From assembly GCF_005233835.1 (NCBI RefSeq), contig NZ_SZQA01000004.1:62001-126000 (forward strand): 64,000 nt of DNA. The letters are read 5' to 3'. The DNA is from Herbidospora galbida (GTDB taxonomy: Bacteria; Actinomycetota; Actinomycetes; Streptosporangiales; Streptosporangiaceae). Under the pieces are notes generated by a model. The model was not told where the DNA came from. It saw only the letters and a list, made by a program, of their open reading frames with translations, and searched no databases. Below, one piece after another: positions 1 through 7,782 of the stretch. The translations under genes were made by a program, and so were the position numbers. Position 1 is the first letter of the stretch. Each line of letters begins with the position of its first letter.

Positions 1-388
1 CCAGGATCTTTACGTCCTCCTCCTCGATCACCCCGTCGACGATCCGGAACGACCGGAACTGGGTGAGCGCGGTGGAGTAGAGCACGTAGTGGGCGCCCGG
101 CTCGGAGGCGTAGGAGACGTCGGTGCGCGAGGGGTAGGCCTCGGTGGCCGTGTGGGAGTGGTAGATCACGACGGGCTCTTCGTCGTTGTCGTCCATGTCA
201 CGCCAGACGCGGAACTGCTCCATCGAGTCGAACCGGTAGAACGTGGGGGACCGCTCGGCGTTCTCCATCGGGACGAACCGCTCGGGCACCCCGTTGCGCC
301 CGGCGATGACGCCGCAGGCCTCGTCGGGGTGGTCGGCCGTCGCGTGGGCGATGATCTGGTCGACCAGTTCGCGCGAGATCGTCAGCAT
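1..388 (-). CDS. mec: Mec-type JAMM metallopeptidase (M67), 3' end outside window
   Basis: The first 129 codons are present; the stop lies beyond the left edge. The frame begins MLTISREL at 388. A complete JAMM zinc-peptidase signature is visible: Glu24 in PDEACGVIAG, then His77-Ser-His79, Ser87 and Asp90 in HSHTATEAYPSRTD. In mycobacteria Mec cleaves cysteine from the C-terminus of the sulfur-carrier protein CysO after CysM loads it. That the same role applies here is inference, supported by the upstream DUF2017 and ClpS genes, which flank mec in the same order in Mycobacterium. The gene starts 9 bp after the DUF2017 stop, so it is very likely co-transcribed with it. cysO and cysM would be expected just outside the window. 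Confidence 0.88.
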   Translation of the reverse strand, partial: MLTISRELVDQIIAHATADHPDEACGVIAGRNGVPERFVPMENAERSPTFYRFDSMEQFRVWRDMDDNDEEPVVIYHSHTATEAYPSRTDVSYASEPGAHYVLYSTALTQFRSFRIVDGVIEEEDVKIL

Positions 389-397
389 GCTCGGAAC

Positions 398-925
398 CTA
401 CCAAAGCGCCTGTACGAGGGTGTCCTGCAGGTAGGTCAGCCAGTCGTAGGTGACGAAGGCCGGGTAACGGGGGTCGTCGTCGCCCATTTCGGCGATCTCT
501 TCGTGGATCTCCTCGGTGACCTCAAGACGTACACCCAGCACCAGCCGGAGGTCGTTGAGGGCGCGCAACCAGGCCTGGGCCTGTTCGGTGGTCAGCGTCA
601 CCTTGCCGCCTGCGGCGGTCTCGATCAGCGTGAGCGCGTCGGCGCGCTTGGCGTCGCGCAGATCACCCTCGGTGTAGCGGCGGAACTCGGCCGAGGCGGC
701 GTCGTCGTCGGCGTAGGCCGAGGGGAAGAGGCGAGCGAGGACCGGGTCGGTCGGCTCGGTGGCGGGCCCGATGCGCAGCGCCCGCTCCAGCGGGTCGTCG
801 CCGGTCTCCCCCGGCTCGACCACGTCGAGCACCATGGCGGCCACCAGCGAGCGGAGCACGCTGGCCTCGGCCGTGTCGAGGTGGACGGACACGCCCTCGC
901 GCGTCGCCTTGAAACCGCGCCCCAT
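398..925 (-). CDS. DUF2017 family protein
   Basis: This 175-residue soluble protein begins [17 protein letters not shown] and is mostly helical, with a central acidic stretch (LFPSAYADDDAASAEFRRYTEGDL). It matches the actinobacterial DUF2017 family, which is consistently found next to clpS; the function is unknown. Its start codon overlaps the ClpS stop by one base (TGATG), so the two are translationally coupled. A role as a partner or modulator of ClpS/ClpP proteolysis is only a guess from the neighbourhood. Confidence 0.85.
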   Translation of the reverse strand: MGRGFKATREGVSVHLDTAEASVLRSLVAAMVLDVVEPGETGDDPLERALRIGPATEPTDPVLARLFPSAYADDDAASAEFRRYTEGDLRDAKRADALTLIETAAGGKVTLTTEQAQAWLRALNDLRLVLGVRLEVTEEIHEEIAEMGDDDPRYPAFVTYDWLTYLQDTLVQALW

Positions 926-1212
926 CAGCCGTCCTTCTGCAGGGTGGCCCAGAGGCCGTAGGAGTGGAGGGTCTGGACGTCCCGCTCCATCTCCTCCCGC
1001 GTGCCGCTCGACACGACGGCCCTGCCCTTGTGGTGGACGTCGAGCATGAGCTTCTCTGCCTTCTCGCGGGCGTAGCCGAAGACGCTCTGGAAGACATAGG
1101 TCACATAGGACATGAGGTTGACCGGGTCATTCCAGACGATGGTCACCCACGGCAAATCTGGGCGAACGTCAGCTATCGGACGCTCAACCTCGATCGGAGC
1201 GGTGCTACCCAC
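925..1212 (-). CDS. clpS: ATP-dependent Clp protease adaptor ClpS
   Basis: A 95-residue ClpS. The core has the family's [20 protein letters not shown] segment (about residues 22-41), VHHKGRAVV, and the C-terminal helix region ending LWATLQ. ClpS binds the N-domain of ClpA/ClpC and delivers N-degron substrates; the Asn-Asp pair in WNDPVN forms part of the N-degron pocket. The N-terminal extension (about 20 residues) is of normal length for actinobacteria. It is first in a minus-strand operon with DUF2017 and mec, and divergent from pncB with only about 50 bp between starts, so the promoters of the two units are close together or overlap. Confidence 0.93.
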   Translation of the reverse strand: MGSTAPIEVERPIADVRPDLPWVTIVWNDPVNLMSYVTYVFQSVFGYAREKAEKLMLDVHHKGRAVVSSGTREEMERDVQTLHSYGLWATLQKDG

Positions 1213-1263
1213 ATCCCCAATCCTGCCTCACCGCGGTCGTACTCTCGACTCGTGCAAACGTCC

Positions 1264-2529
1264 ATGAGCTCGGCCTTGCTAACAGACATGTATGAGTTGA
1301 CCATGTTGCGGGCGGCCCTGGCCGGCGGCACCGCCCATCGCCGGGCGGTGTTCGAGGTCTTCGCCCGCCGCCTGCCCGCAGGCCGCCGCTACGGCGTCGT
1401 CGCAGGTACAGACCGGGTCCTCTCCGCAATCGAGACATTCCGCTTCGGCGAGCCGGAGCTGGAGTTCCTGGAGCGCGTCGTCGACCCGCCGACCCTGTCC
1501 TTCCTCGCCGACTTCCGTTTCTCCGGGGATGTGTACGGCTACCGCGAAGGTGAGACCTACTACCCGGGCTCCCCGATCATGGTCGTCGAGGGCACCTTCG
1601 CCGAGGCGGTGGTCCTGGAGACGGTCGTCCTGTCCATCCTGAACCACGACTGCGCGATCGCCTCGGCCGCCTCGCGCATGACCCAGGCGGCCCAGGGACG
1701 CCCGCTGATCGAGATGGGCTCCCGCCGCACCCACGAGAGGGCCGCCGTCGCCGCCGCCCGCGCCGCCTACCTGTGCGGCTTCGCGACCACCTCGAACCTC
1801 CAGGCGGGCCTCGAATACGGCATCCCCACGGCCGGCACCAGCGCCCACGCCTTCACCTTGCTCCACGACTCGGAGGAGGCCGCCTTCCGCGCCCAGATCG
1901 ACGCCCTCGGGGCCTCGACGACGCTGCTGATCGACACCTACTCCGTCGAGGAGGCCGTGCGCACCGCCGTGAAACTGGCCGGCGGCGACCTGGGCGCGGT
2001 CCGGATCGACTCGGGCGACCTGGGGGTGGTCGCCATCGAGGTCAGGCGTCAGCTCGACTCCCTCGGCGCCGACCGCACCCGGATCGTCGTCACCGGCGAC
2101 CTCGACGAACACGCCATCGCGGCCCTGGCCGCGGCCCCGGTCGACGGCTACGGCGTCGGTACGAAGCTGGTCACGGGCTCGGGCGCCCCGACGGCCAACC
2201 TGGTCTACAAGCTGGTCGACCGGGAGGACTCCACCGGGACCATGAAGCCGGTCGCCAAGACCTCGGTGGGCAAGCCGAGCAAGGGCGGCCGCAAGTGGGC
2301 CTACCGCTCCCTGTCCGACGGGATCGCGGCGGAGGAGATCGTCTCCACCCGTCCCGACGACTCCCTCGGACGTCCGCTGCTGGCCCCGCTGGTGCGCGGC
2401 GGCGAGATCGTCGGCCGCGAACCCCTCGACGCCGCCCGCGCCCGGCACCAGGAGTCGATGCGAGAATTGCCGCAAATCGCCCATAGCCTCTCGCCCGGCG
2501 ACCCGGCTGTGCCTAGTATTTTCTCCTGA
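1264..2529 (+). CDS. pncB: Nicotinate phosphoribosyltransferase
   Basis: A 421-residue enzyme converting nicotinate and PRPP to nicotinate mononucleotide (Preiss-Handler NAD salvage). Family signatures seen are the N-terminal TDMYELTMLRAAL, EMGSRRTHE with the conserved loop around residues 145-155, GTSAHAFTLLHDSEEAAF, and VRIDSGDLG of the phosphoribosyl-binding barrel. I start at ATG 1264 (MSSALLTDMYELTM). A GTG at 1252 in the same frame would add four residues; no clear ribosome binding site precedes either, so a leaderless transcript is possible. It is divergent from clpS and lies 61 bp before pncA, its pathway partner, on the same strand. Confidence 0.93.
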   Translation: MSSALLTDMYELTMLRAALAGGTAHRRAVFEVFARRLPAGRRYGVVAGTDRVLSAIETFRFGEPELEFLERVVDPPTLSFLADFRFSGDVYGYREGETYYPGSPIMVVEGTFAEAVVLETVVLSILNHDCAIASAASRMTQAAQGRPLIEMGSRRTHERAAVAAARAAYLCGFATTSNLQAGLEYGIPTAGTSAHAFTLLHDSEEAAFRAQIDALGASTTLLIDTYSVEEAVRTAVKLAGGDLGAVRIDSGDLGVVAIEVRRQLDSLGADRTRIVVTGDLDEHAIAALAAAPVDGYGVGTKLVTGSGAPTANLVYKLVDREDSTGTMKPVAKTSVGKPSKGGRKWAYRSLSDGIAAEEIVSTRPDDSLGRPLLAPLVRGGEIVGREPLDAARARHQESMRELPQIAHSLSPGDPAVPSIFS

Positions 2530-2590
2530 TCGCGGGAGAGCGGCGCATGAGGACGACGCCGGTCTCCCGCGATCTTCTAGATTGGGACGC

Positions 2591-3175
2591 ATGACCACCG
2601 CGCTTGTGATCGTCGACGTGCAGAACGACTTCTGCGAGGGCGGCAGCCTGCCCGTGACCGGCGGCGCGGGCGTGGCCGCGGCCATCAGCGTCCACGTGGC
2701 GCGCGGCGACTACGACCACGTCGTGGCCACCCGCGACTACCACGTCGACCCGGGCGCCCACTTCGCCCTCGACCCCGACTACATGACGACCTGGCCCGCC
2801 CACTGCGTCGTGGGGACGTCCGGAGCGGAGTTCCACCAGAACCTTGACACCGAACCCATCGAAGAGATCTTCAGCAAGGGCGCCCACGCGGCGGCCTACA
2901 GCGGGTTCGAAGGACATTCCACCGACGGAGTGGGGCTGGCGGCGTGGCTGCGTTCGCGCGGGGTCTCCCAGGTCGACGTGGTGGGCATCGCGACCGACCA
3001 CTGCGTGCGGGCCACCGCCATCGACGCACGGGCCCAGGGGTTCGACGTGCGGGTGCTGCTCGACCTGACGGCGGGCGTGCTGCCGGTCACGACCGAGGTC
3101 GCGATGACCGAGATGGCGGCGGTCGGGGTCGAGCTGACGGGCCGCCCGATCGTGGCCGATGACCCGGAAGACTGA
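2591..3175 (+). CDS. pncA: Nicotinamidase / pyrazinamidase
   Basis: A 194-residue isochorismatase-fold amidase that hydrolyses nicotinamide to nicotinate, the substrate of PncB encoded just upstream. The catalytic triad is intact: Asp9 (VDVQNDF), Lys96 (FSKGAHAA) and Cys138 (ATDHCVRATA). The metal ligands Asp49, His51, His57 and His71 are also present, at the positions known from Mycobacterium tuberculosis PncA. ATG 2591 is chosen because MTTALVIVDVQNDF matches the family N-terminus. By analogy the enzyme should activate pyrazinamide. Confidence 0.95.
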   Translation: MTTALVIVDVQNDFCEGGSLPVTGGAGVAAAISVHVARGDYDHVVATRDYHVDPGAHFALDPDYMTTWPAHCVVGTSGAEFHQNLDTEPIEEIFSKGAHAAAYSGFEGHSTDGVGLAAWLRSRGVSQVDVVGIATDHCVRATAIDARAQGFDVRVLLDLTAGVLPVTTEVAMTEMAAVGVELTGRPIVADDPED

Positions 3176-3187
3176 CCTTCGTCGCTC

Positions 3188-3227
3188 AGCGTAGGACTAC
3201 GCTTACCTAGCGTCATATCGTCTAGGT
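3188..3227. promoter_or_regulatory. Two inverted repeats in pncA/membrane-protein spacer
   Basis: A perfect dyad AGCGTAG-GA-CTACGCT occupies 3188-3203, and ACCTAG-N11-CTAGGT occupies 3205-3227. Both lie in the 64-bp spacer between pncA and the next gene and end 13 bp before its ATG. Either could be an operator or, for the first, a weak terminator of the pnc genes. No T-run follows. Confidence 0.35.
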
Positions 3228-3239
3228 CGGCGGCTGGTC

Positions 3240-3770
3240 ATGTTTGCTCTTGCTCTTGGTGTGTCGTGGTTGGTGCTGGCGCCCGTCTGCGTCTGGCTGC
3301 TCTTCGGGATCGGTCAACCGCTCCTCAACCGCCTCGGCGCCGTCGCGACGATCCTCGCCCTCGAAGGCGCGACGATCTTCCTCGCCTCCACCGCCCACCA
3401 CCCCGAACCCCCGCCCGTGGCGGCGATCATGTCGCCCCGTCCGGTCCCGTCGCCGACGAACGAGTCCTGCCCCGTGCGGCTTCCGCATCCCGACGAGGTA
3501 CGCCTGTCGCGCACCCACGTCACCATCCTCTGGCCCGCCGTCGTCGGCGAATGCGACACGGCGGCGGTCGTCCTGGGCGAGAAGGGCAACCGCCTGAAGG
3601 TGTGGGTCCACGAGGGCGCCCTGGTCGGCAACCACCGGGCGTCGGTGGTCCCGGTCAACATCGACGGCCACACGGCCTTCGTCGACGTCGCCCACAAACT
3701 GGCCCGGCACCGCTGGGTCGCGGTCGACGGCCGCAGCGGCGAGCGCATCCCCACGATCATCCACGGCTAG
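3240..3770 (+). CDS. Membrane-anchored hypothetical protein
   Basis: This 176-residue protein has two hydrophobic segments at the N-terminus (about residues 2-22, FALALGVSWLVLAPVCVWLLF, shown here shortened as a TM, and about 30-50), then an external or cytosolic domain of about 115 residues. The domain contains LWPAVVGECDTAAVVLGEKGN and KVWVHEGALVG, a compact beta-rich pattern. I recognise no family. It is 10 bp from the PP2C-like gene, so the two may be co-transcribed. Confidence 0.6.
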   Translation: MFALALGVSWLVLAPVCVWLLFGIGQPLLNRLGAVATILALEGATIFLASTAHHPEPPPVAAIMSPRPVPSPTNESCPVRLPHPDEVRLSRTHVTILWPAVVGECDTAAVVLGEKGNRLKVWVHEGALVGNHRASVVPVNIDGHTAFVDVAHKLARHRWVAVDGRSGERIPTIIHG

Positions 3771-3780
3771 TGTCCCGGTC

Positions 3781-4575
3781 ATGAAGGTGACCATGGCGAG
3801 CGTCGCCGCGCGGCCCGGCCGGCTGAACGAGGACTTCACCGGAGCCACCCCGACGGCGGCGGTCGTGGTCGACGGCGCCGGCATCCCCGGCGCCGAGCCG
3901 ACCTGCCGGCACGGCGTGGCCTGGTACGCCACCACGCTGGGCGGCGGCCTGCTGGCGCTGCTGTCACTGGCCCCGGGTTCGAGCCTGCCCGCCCTGCTCG
4001 CCGAGGCCATCACCCGGGTGACCGACGTCCACCGGCACACCTGCGACGTGACCAGCCCCATCAGCCCGTCGGCGGCGGTGGCGATCGTGCGGGTGTCGGG
4101 CGACGGCCTCGACCACCTGGTGCTGGGCGACGCGGTCATCGTCCTCGACCGGCCCGGCGGCCCGCCGATCGTCACCACCGACCCGCGCGAGGTGGCCATC
4201 GGCAGGATCTATGAGGCCAGACTGGCGGCGATCACGCCGGGGAGCGACGAACACCGCCGTCTCCTCGGCGAGCTGCGCGCCCACCGGAATCGGCCGGGCG
4301 GCTTCTGGGTGGCCAGAGACGACCCGCGCGCGGCGGACGAGGCGGTCACCGGCCGTCACCCGATCGCCGACCTGTCGGCCGCCGCCCTGCTCAGCAACGG
4401 AGCCGGCCGAATCGTCGACCGTTTCGAGCTCACCGACTGGCCCGGAACCCTCGCCTTCTTGGCCTCAGCCGGACCCGGCGCCGTCATCGACCAGGTCCGG
4501 CAGGCGGAGAGACGCCACGCCGCAGAACCAGACGACGCCACCATCGCCTACTGCGACGGCCTCGACGACCGCTGA
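3781..4575 (+). CDS. PP2C-like protein phosphatase, atypical
   Basis: A 264-residue protein with a degenerate PP2C layout. RPGRLNEDF at residues 12-20 corresponds to motif 1, VVVDGAG at about 28-34 to motif 2 with its metal-binding Asp, LGDAVIVL at about 116-123 to the GDS motif, LLSNGAGR to the usual SDG motif, and PDDATIAYC near the C-terminus to the final DD metal motif. The SDG Asp is replaced by Asn, so metal binding and activity may be altered. The family dephosphorylates Ser/Thr residues; the target here is unknown. It follows the membrane protein by 10 bp and converges on a GNAT gene. Confidence 0.65.
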   Translation: MKVTMASVAARPGRLNEDFTGATPTAAVVVDGAGIPGAEPTCRHGVAWYATTLGGGLLALLSLAPGSSLPALLAEAITRVTDVHRHTCDVTSPISPSAAVAIVRVSGDGLDHLVLGDAVIVLDRPGGPPIVTTDPREVAIGRIYEARLAAITPGSDEHRRLLGELRAHRNRPGGFWVARDDPRAADEAVTGRHPIADLSAAALLSNGAGRIVDRFELTDWPGTLAFLASAGPGAVIDQVRQAERRHAAEPDDATIAYCDGLDDR

Positions 4576-4579
4576 GGCC

Positions 4580-5080
4580 TCAGGGCACCCTGCGCACATA
4601 CTCGACCTGGTCGATCAGCCCGCCCTCGCCGAAGTCGTATCGCCGGTTCTCCCCCGACTCCACGAACCCCGTCTTCACGTAGAACCGGCGCGACCGCGGA
4701 GTGTCGCGGAACGTCCACAGATGAACCGACCCGAACCCGTCTCGCTCCATCCGCGACAACGTCGCCGCCATCAGCGCCGCCGCGATCCCCGACCCCCACC
4801 CGTCAGGATGACCGTAGAAGCCGTGGATCTCCGCGGCGAACGCCCGGTCGGCGGAGGGCCCGTAGTAGGAGAAGGCCAGCGGACGCTCCTCAATGCGGGC
4901 CAGGAGAACCGTCTCGGACCCCTCGGCCAGCACCTCGTGCCACTTCCCCCGCCGATGAGCCACCGCCTTCTCGTAGTAGGACGGTTCGAAGAACGGCTCG
5001 TAGACGACCCAGCCCGCAGCATGGATCTCCCCGACCGCGTCGCCGTCGTCGGCCCGCGCCACTCCGATCTCGATCGTCAT
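4580..5080 (-). CDS. GNAT family N-acetyltransferase
   Basis: A 166-residue acetyltransferase. The fold begins MTIEIGVARADDGDAVGEIH. The acetyl-CoA pyrophosphate-binding motif A is present as HPDGWGSGIAAALMAATL (about residues 90-108), followed by LWTFRDTPRSRRFYVKTGF, the usual beta-5/alpha-4 segment. The substrate is unknown. Its ATG overlaps the helicase stop by 4 bp, so the two genes form a translationally coupled pair with the helicase first. Confidence 0.82.
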   Translation of the reverse strand: MTIEIGVARADDGDAVGEIHAAGWVVYEPFFEPSYYEKAVAHRRGKWHEVLAEGSETVLLARIEERPLAFSYYGPSADRAFAAEIHGFYGHPDGWGSGIAAALMAATLSRMERDGFGSVHLWTFRDTPRSRRFYVKTGFVESGENRRYDFGEGGLIDQVEYVRRVP

Positions 5081-6825
5081 TTACGCCCGGCCGCCCACTT
5101 GCGGATCATCGCGATGCGCTCGCGGATCTGGTCGGCGGTCGCCTGCGCGATGGCCGGCCCGCCGCACGACCGCCGCAACTCGGCGTGGATGACCCCGTGG
5201 GGCTGCCCGGTGCGGTGGTTCCACGCCCCGACCAGCCCGTTGAGCTCCTTGCGCAGCTCGGCGATCTGCTCGTGGGGCGCCAGCTCTGGGGGCCCGGCCT
5301 TGGGCTTCTTCCTCGCGGCCGCCTGCTGGTCGGCCTGCCGCTTGCGCAGCAGCGAGGCCACCTGCTCGGGCTCCAGGAGCCCGGGAAGCCCGAGGAAGTC
5401 TTCTTCTTCGGGGGAGCCGGCGGCGGCGGCCGTGCCGAACTCACCGCCGTCGTAGAGGACCCGGTCGAAGGTCGCCGAGGCTTCGAGCGTCTGGAAGGGC
5501 AGCTCGTCGCCGAGGACGTCGGGCTGCTTCTGCTCGCGCTGGGCCTGCTCCAGGAGCAGGTCGTCGAGGCCGTCTTCGTCGCGCTTGCGGTTGAGGACGT
5601 GGTCGCGCTCGGCCTCCATCTCGGCCGCGAAGGTGAGCAGCAGCGGCACCGACGGGACGAACACCGACGCCGTCTCGCCGCGCTTGCGCATGCGGACGAA
5701 ACGGCCGATGGCCTGGGCGAAGAACAGCGGCGTGGAGATGCTGGTGGCGTAGATGCCGACGGCCAGGCGCGGGATGTCGACGCCTTCTGACACCATGCGG
5801 ACCGCGACGAGCCAGCGCTGCTGCGACGCGCTGAACTCCTTGATCTTCGCGGACGCCCCGGGGTCGTCGGACAGCACGACCGTCGCGCCCTCGCCCGTCA
5901 CCGCGCGCAGGTGCTTGGCGTAGGCGCGGGCCGACTCGTGGTCGGTGGCGATGATGAGGCCGCCCGCGTCGGGCATGCCCCGGCGCACCTCGGTGAGGCG
6001 GCGGTCGGCGGCCTGGATGACCTGGCGGATCCAGTCGCCCTTCGGGTCGAGGGCGGCCCGCCAGGCCTGGCCGAGCTGGTCTTTGGTCAGCGGGGTGCCG
6101 AGCGTGGCGGTGATCTCGTCGCCGGCGCGGGTGCGCCACTTCATCTCGCCGCTGTAGGCGAGGAAGATGACCGGCCGCACGACCCCGTCGGCCAGCGCGG
6201 GCCCATAGCCGTAGCTGTAGTCGGAGACGCTGCGCAGCGCGCCCTCGGCGTCTTCGGTGTAGCCGACGAACGGGATCGGGTTGTCGTCGGAGCGGAACGG
6301 GGTGCCGGTCAGCTGGAGGCGGCGGGTGGCCGGTTCGAACGCCTCGCGGACGCCGTCGCCCCACGACTTCGCGTCGCCCGCGTGGTGGATCTCGTCGAAG
6401 ATGACGAGCGTCTTGCGGCCCTCGGTGCGGGCGCGGTGGAGCGCGGGGTGCATCGCGACCTGGGCGTAGGTCACCGCGACGCCCGTGTAGTCGCGCGAGG
6501 TGGCGCCCTGGCTGTTCTTGAACTCGGGGTCGATGCCGATGCCGACCCGGCCCGCGGCGTCGGCCCACTGGCGCTTGAGGTGCTCGGTCGGCGTGACGAT
6601 CGTCACGGCCTTGATGACGCCCCGGCTCAGCAGTTCGCTCGCGATGCGCAGCGCGTAGGTGGTCTTACCGGCGCCCGGGGTCGCGACCGTCAGGAAGTCG
6701 CGCGGTTCGCGGGTGAAGTAGAGGTCGAACGCCTCCTGCTGCCACGCGCGCAGCTTCGGGGCGGTGCCCCAGGCGGCGCGGTCGGGATATGACGGCGACA
6801 GGTGGGACGCGGCCGACGTGCTCAC
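5077..6825 (-). CDS. DEAD/DEAH-box superfamily 2 helicase
   Basis: A 582-residue SF2 helicase. The Walker A motif is ATPGAGKTTYAL (residues 48-59), Walker B is FDEIHHAG (143-150), motif III is LTGTPFRSD, and the second RecA domain has WLVAVRMVSEGVDIPRL (motif V) and QAIGRFVRMRKRGE (motif VI), with the arginine finger. The C-terminal 170 residues are charged and contain a possible coiled coil. The motif pattern resembles restriction-type or UvrB-like DNA translocases (ResIII), but no nuclease or methylase lies nearby. The start is GTG 6825, preceded by GGGAGG with good spacing. Confidence 0.82.
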   Translation of the reverse strand: MSTSAASHLSPSYPDRAAWGTAPKLRAWQQEAFDLYFTREPRDFLTVATPGAGKTTYALRIASELLSRGVIKAVTIVTPTEHLKRQWADAAGRVGIGIDPEFKNSQGATSRDYTGVAVTYAQVAMHPALHRARTEGRKTLVIFDEIHHAGDAKSWGDGVREAFEPATRRLQLTGTPFRSDDNPIPFVGYTEDAEGALRSVSDYSYGYGPALADGVVRPVIFLAYSGEMKWRTRAGDEITATLGTPLTKDQLGQAWRAALDPKGDWIRQVIQAADRRLTEVRRGMPDAGGLIIATDHESARAYAKHLRAVTGEGATVVLSDDPGASAKIKEFSASQQRWLVAVRMVSEGVDIPRLAVGIYATSISTPLFFAQAIGRFVRMRKRGETASVFVPSVPLLLTFAAEMEAERDHVLNRKRDEDGLDDLLLEQAQREQKQPDVLGDELPFQTLEASATFDRVLYDGGEFGTAAAAGSPEEEDFLGLPGLLEPEQVASLLRKRQADQQAAARKKPKAGPPELAPHEQIAELRKELNGLVGAWNHRTGQPHGVIHAELRRSCGGPAIAQATADQIRERIAMIRKWAAGRK

Positions 6826-6954
6826 GCGCGCCTCCCGCCGGTCACTCGGACATTGCCGTATCTATCGGTTCCCCTCACGTGGCCACAGACTAGCCGGACC
6901 CACCGACAAGACGTGCCGAGGCCGCGAGATCCTCGCCATCGTGCCTGGTAACTG

Positions 6955-7611
6955 CTATCGCGCGCCCGTCATGATCGTGTCTATCTCGCGCCGCGAGACC
7001 GGGTCGTCGGGGTGCGCGAGGCCCAGCATGACCACACTGCGCCCCTCTTCGGCGGTGAGCACGGTGACCCGCAGGAAGGCCGGCTGGTTCACCACGTCGC
7101 GATACTCGGCCCGCACCGCGCGGGTGTGGCCGGTGCGTCCGCCGATCTCGACCTTCTCGTCGTCGACGACGTCGATCGTGTCGCCGTGCAGCAGCAGCCG
7201 CGAGTAGGTCTCGGCCAGCTTGAGCAGCGCGGGGCGCGGGTCGGCCGCGTCGAGCTTCTCCCCCGGCCGGGCCATCACGGTGGCGCGGTCGTCGTTGACG
7301 GCGACCGAGGTGAACCCGGTGACCGGCGCGAGCGCGCCCTCGTGCCACCCCGGCGGGATCGGGTAGGTGAGCCCGGCCAGCTCGTCGGTGACCAGCACCG
7401 TCTCGACCGGCGCCTCGGGGCGGCTCAGCACGAACAACACGATCCCCCCGATGACCGCACCGGCGCCCAGCGACACGATCGCGATCAGCAGGAGGCGGCG
7501 CAGCCCGCGCGGAATGCGGCGCGGCGGTGGAGCGGGCGTGCCGTACCAGCGGGCCGAAGGAGGCAGATCGTCGGCGTCGTCGGTGGGCGGCCAGACCCTC
7601 CGCTCGTCCAT
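6955..7611 (-). CDS. Single-pass membrane protein, unknown
   Basis: This 218-residue protein has a proline-rich cytosolic N-terminus (about 40 residues), one membrane helix (LLLIAIVSLGAGAVIGGIVL, about 41-62) and an extracytoplasmic domain. The domain has GLTYPIPPGWHEG and GRTGHTRAVRAEYR, a pattern often seen in actinobacterial surface-exposed proteins of unknown function. No catalytic motif is visible. A copy of the 64-bp dispersed repeat sits upstream of its start. Confidence 0.65.
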   Translation of the reverse strand: MDERRVWPPTDDADDLPPSARWYGTPAPPPRRIPRGLRRLLLIAIVSLGAGAVIGGIVLFVLSRPEAPVETVLVTDELAGLTYPIPPGWHEGALAPVTGFTSVAVNDDRATVMARPGEKLDAADPRPALLKLAETYSRLLLHGDTIDVVDDEKVEIGGRTGHTRAVRAEYRDVVNQPAFLRVTVLTAEEGRSVVMLGLAHPDDPVSRREIDTIMTGAR

Positions 7612-7686
7612 GCCGCCCAGTCAGTCACGCCGGAGCCCCAGCCGTCAACAACGATCACGGTTTCGCTATCACCAGAAGAGCCTCGT

Positions 7687-7750
7687 TCCGTTACGGCTCC
7701 GCCCACCCCGGCCCCGCCCGCCGACCCCGGCCCGCGCCGCATCCGGCGCC
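7687..7750 (-). repeat. 64-bp dispersed repeat, copy 1
   Basis: On the minus strand this reads GGCGCCGGATGCGG at its start and GTGGGCGGAGCCGTAACGGA at its end. It aligns without gaps to copy 3 (27516-27579). It lies between two minus-strand genes, outside any credible CDS. See the finding on the repeat family. Confidence 0.8.
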
Positions 7751-7782
7751 GACCGGTCTCGCAAGGCGACCGCCACGACGGC

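Noticed and set aside
1205-2685. Long antisense frames over pncB
   Set aside because: The plus-strand pncB has full family motifs; the antisense frames are shadows.
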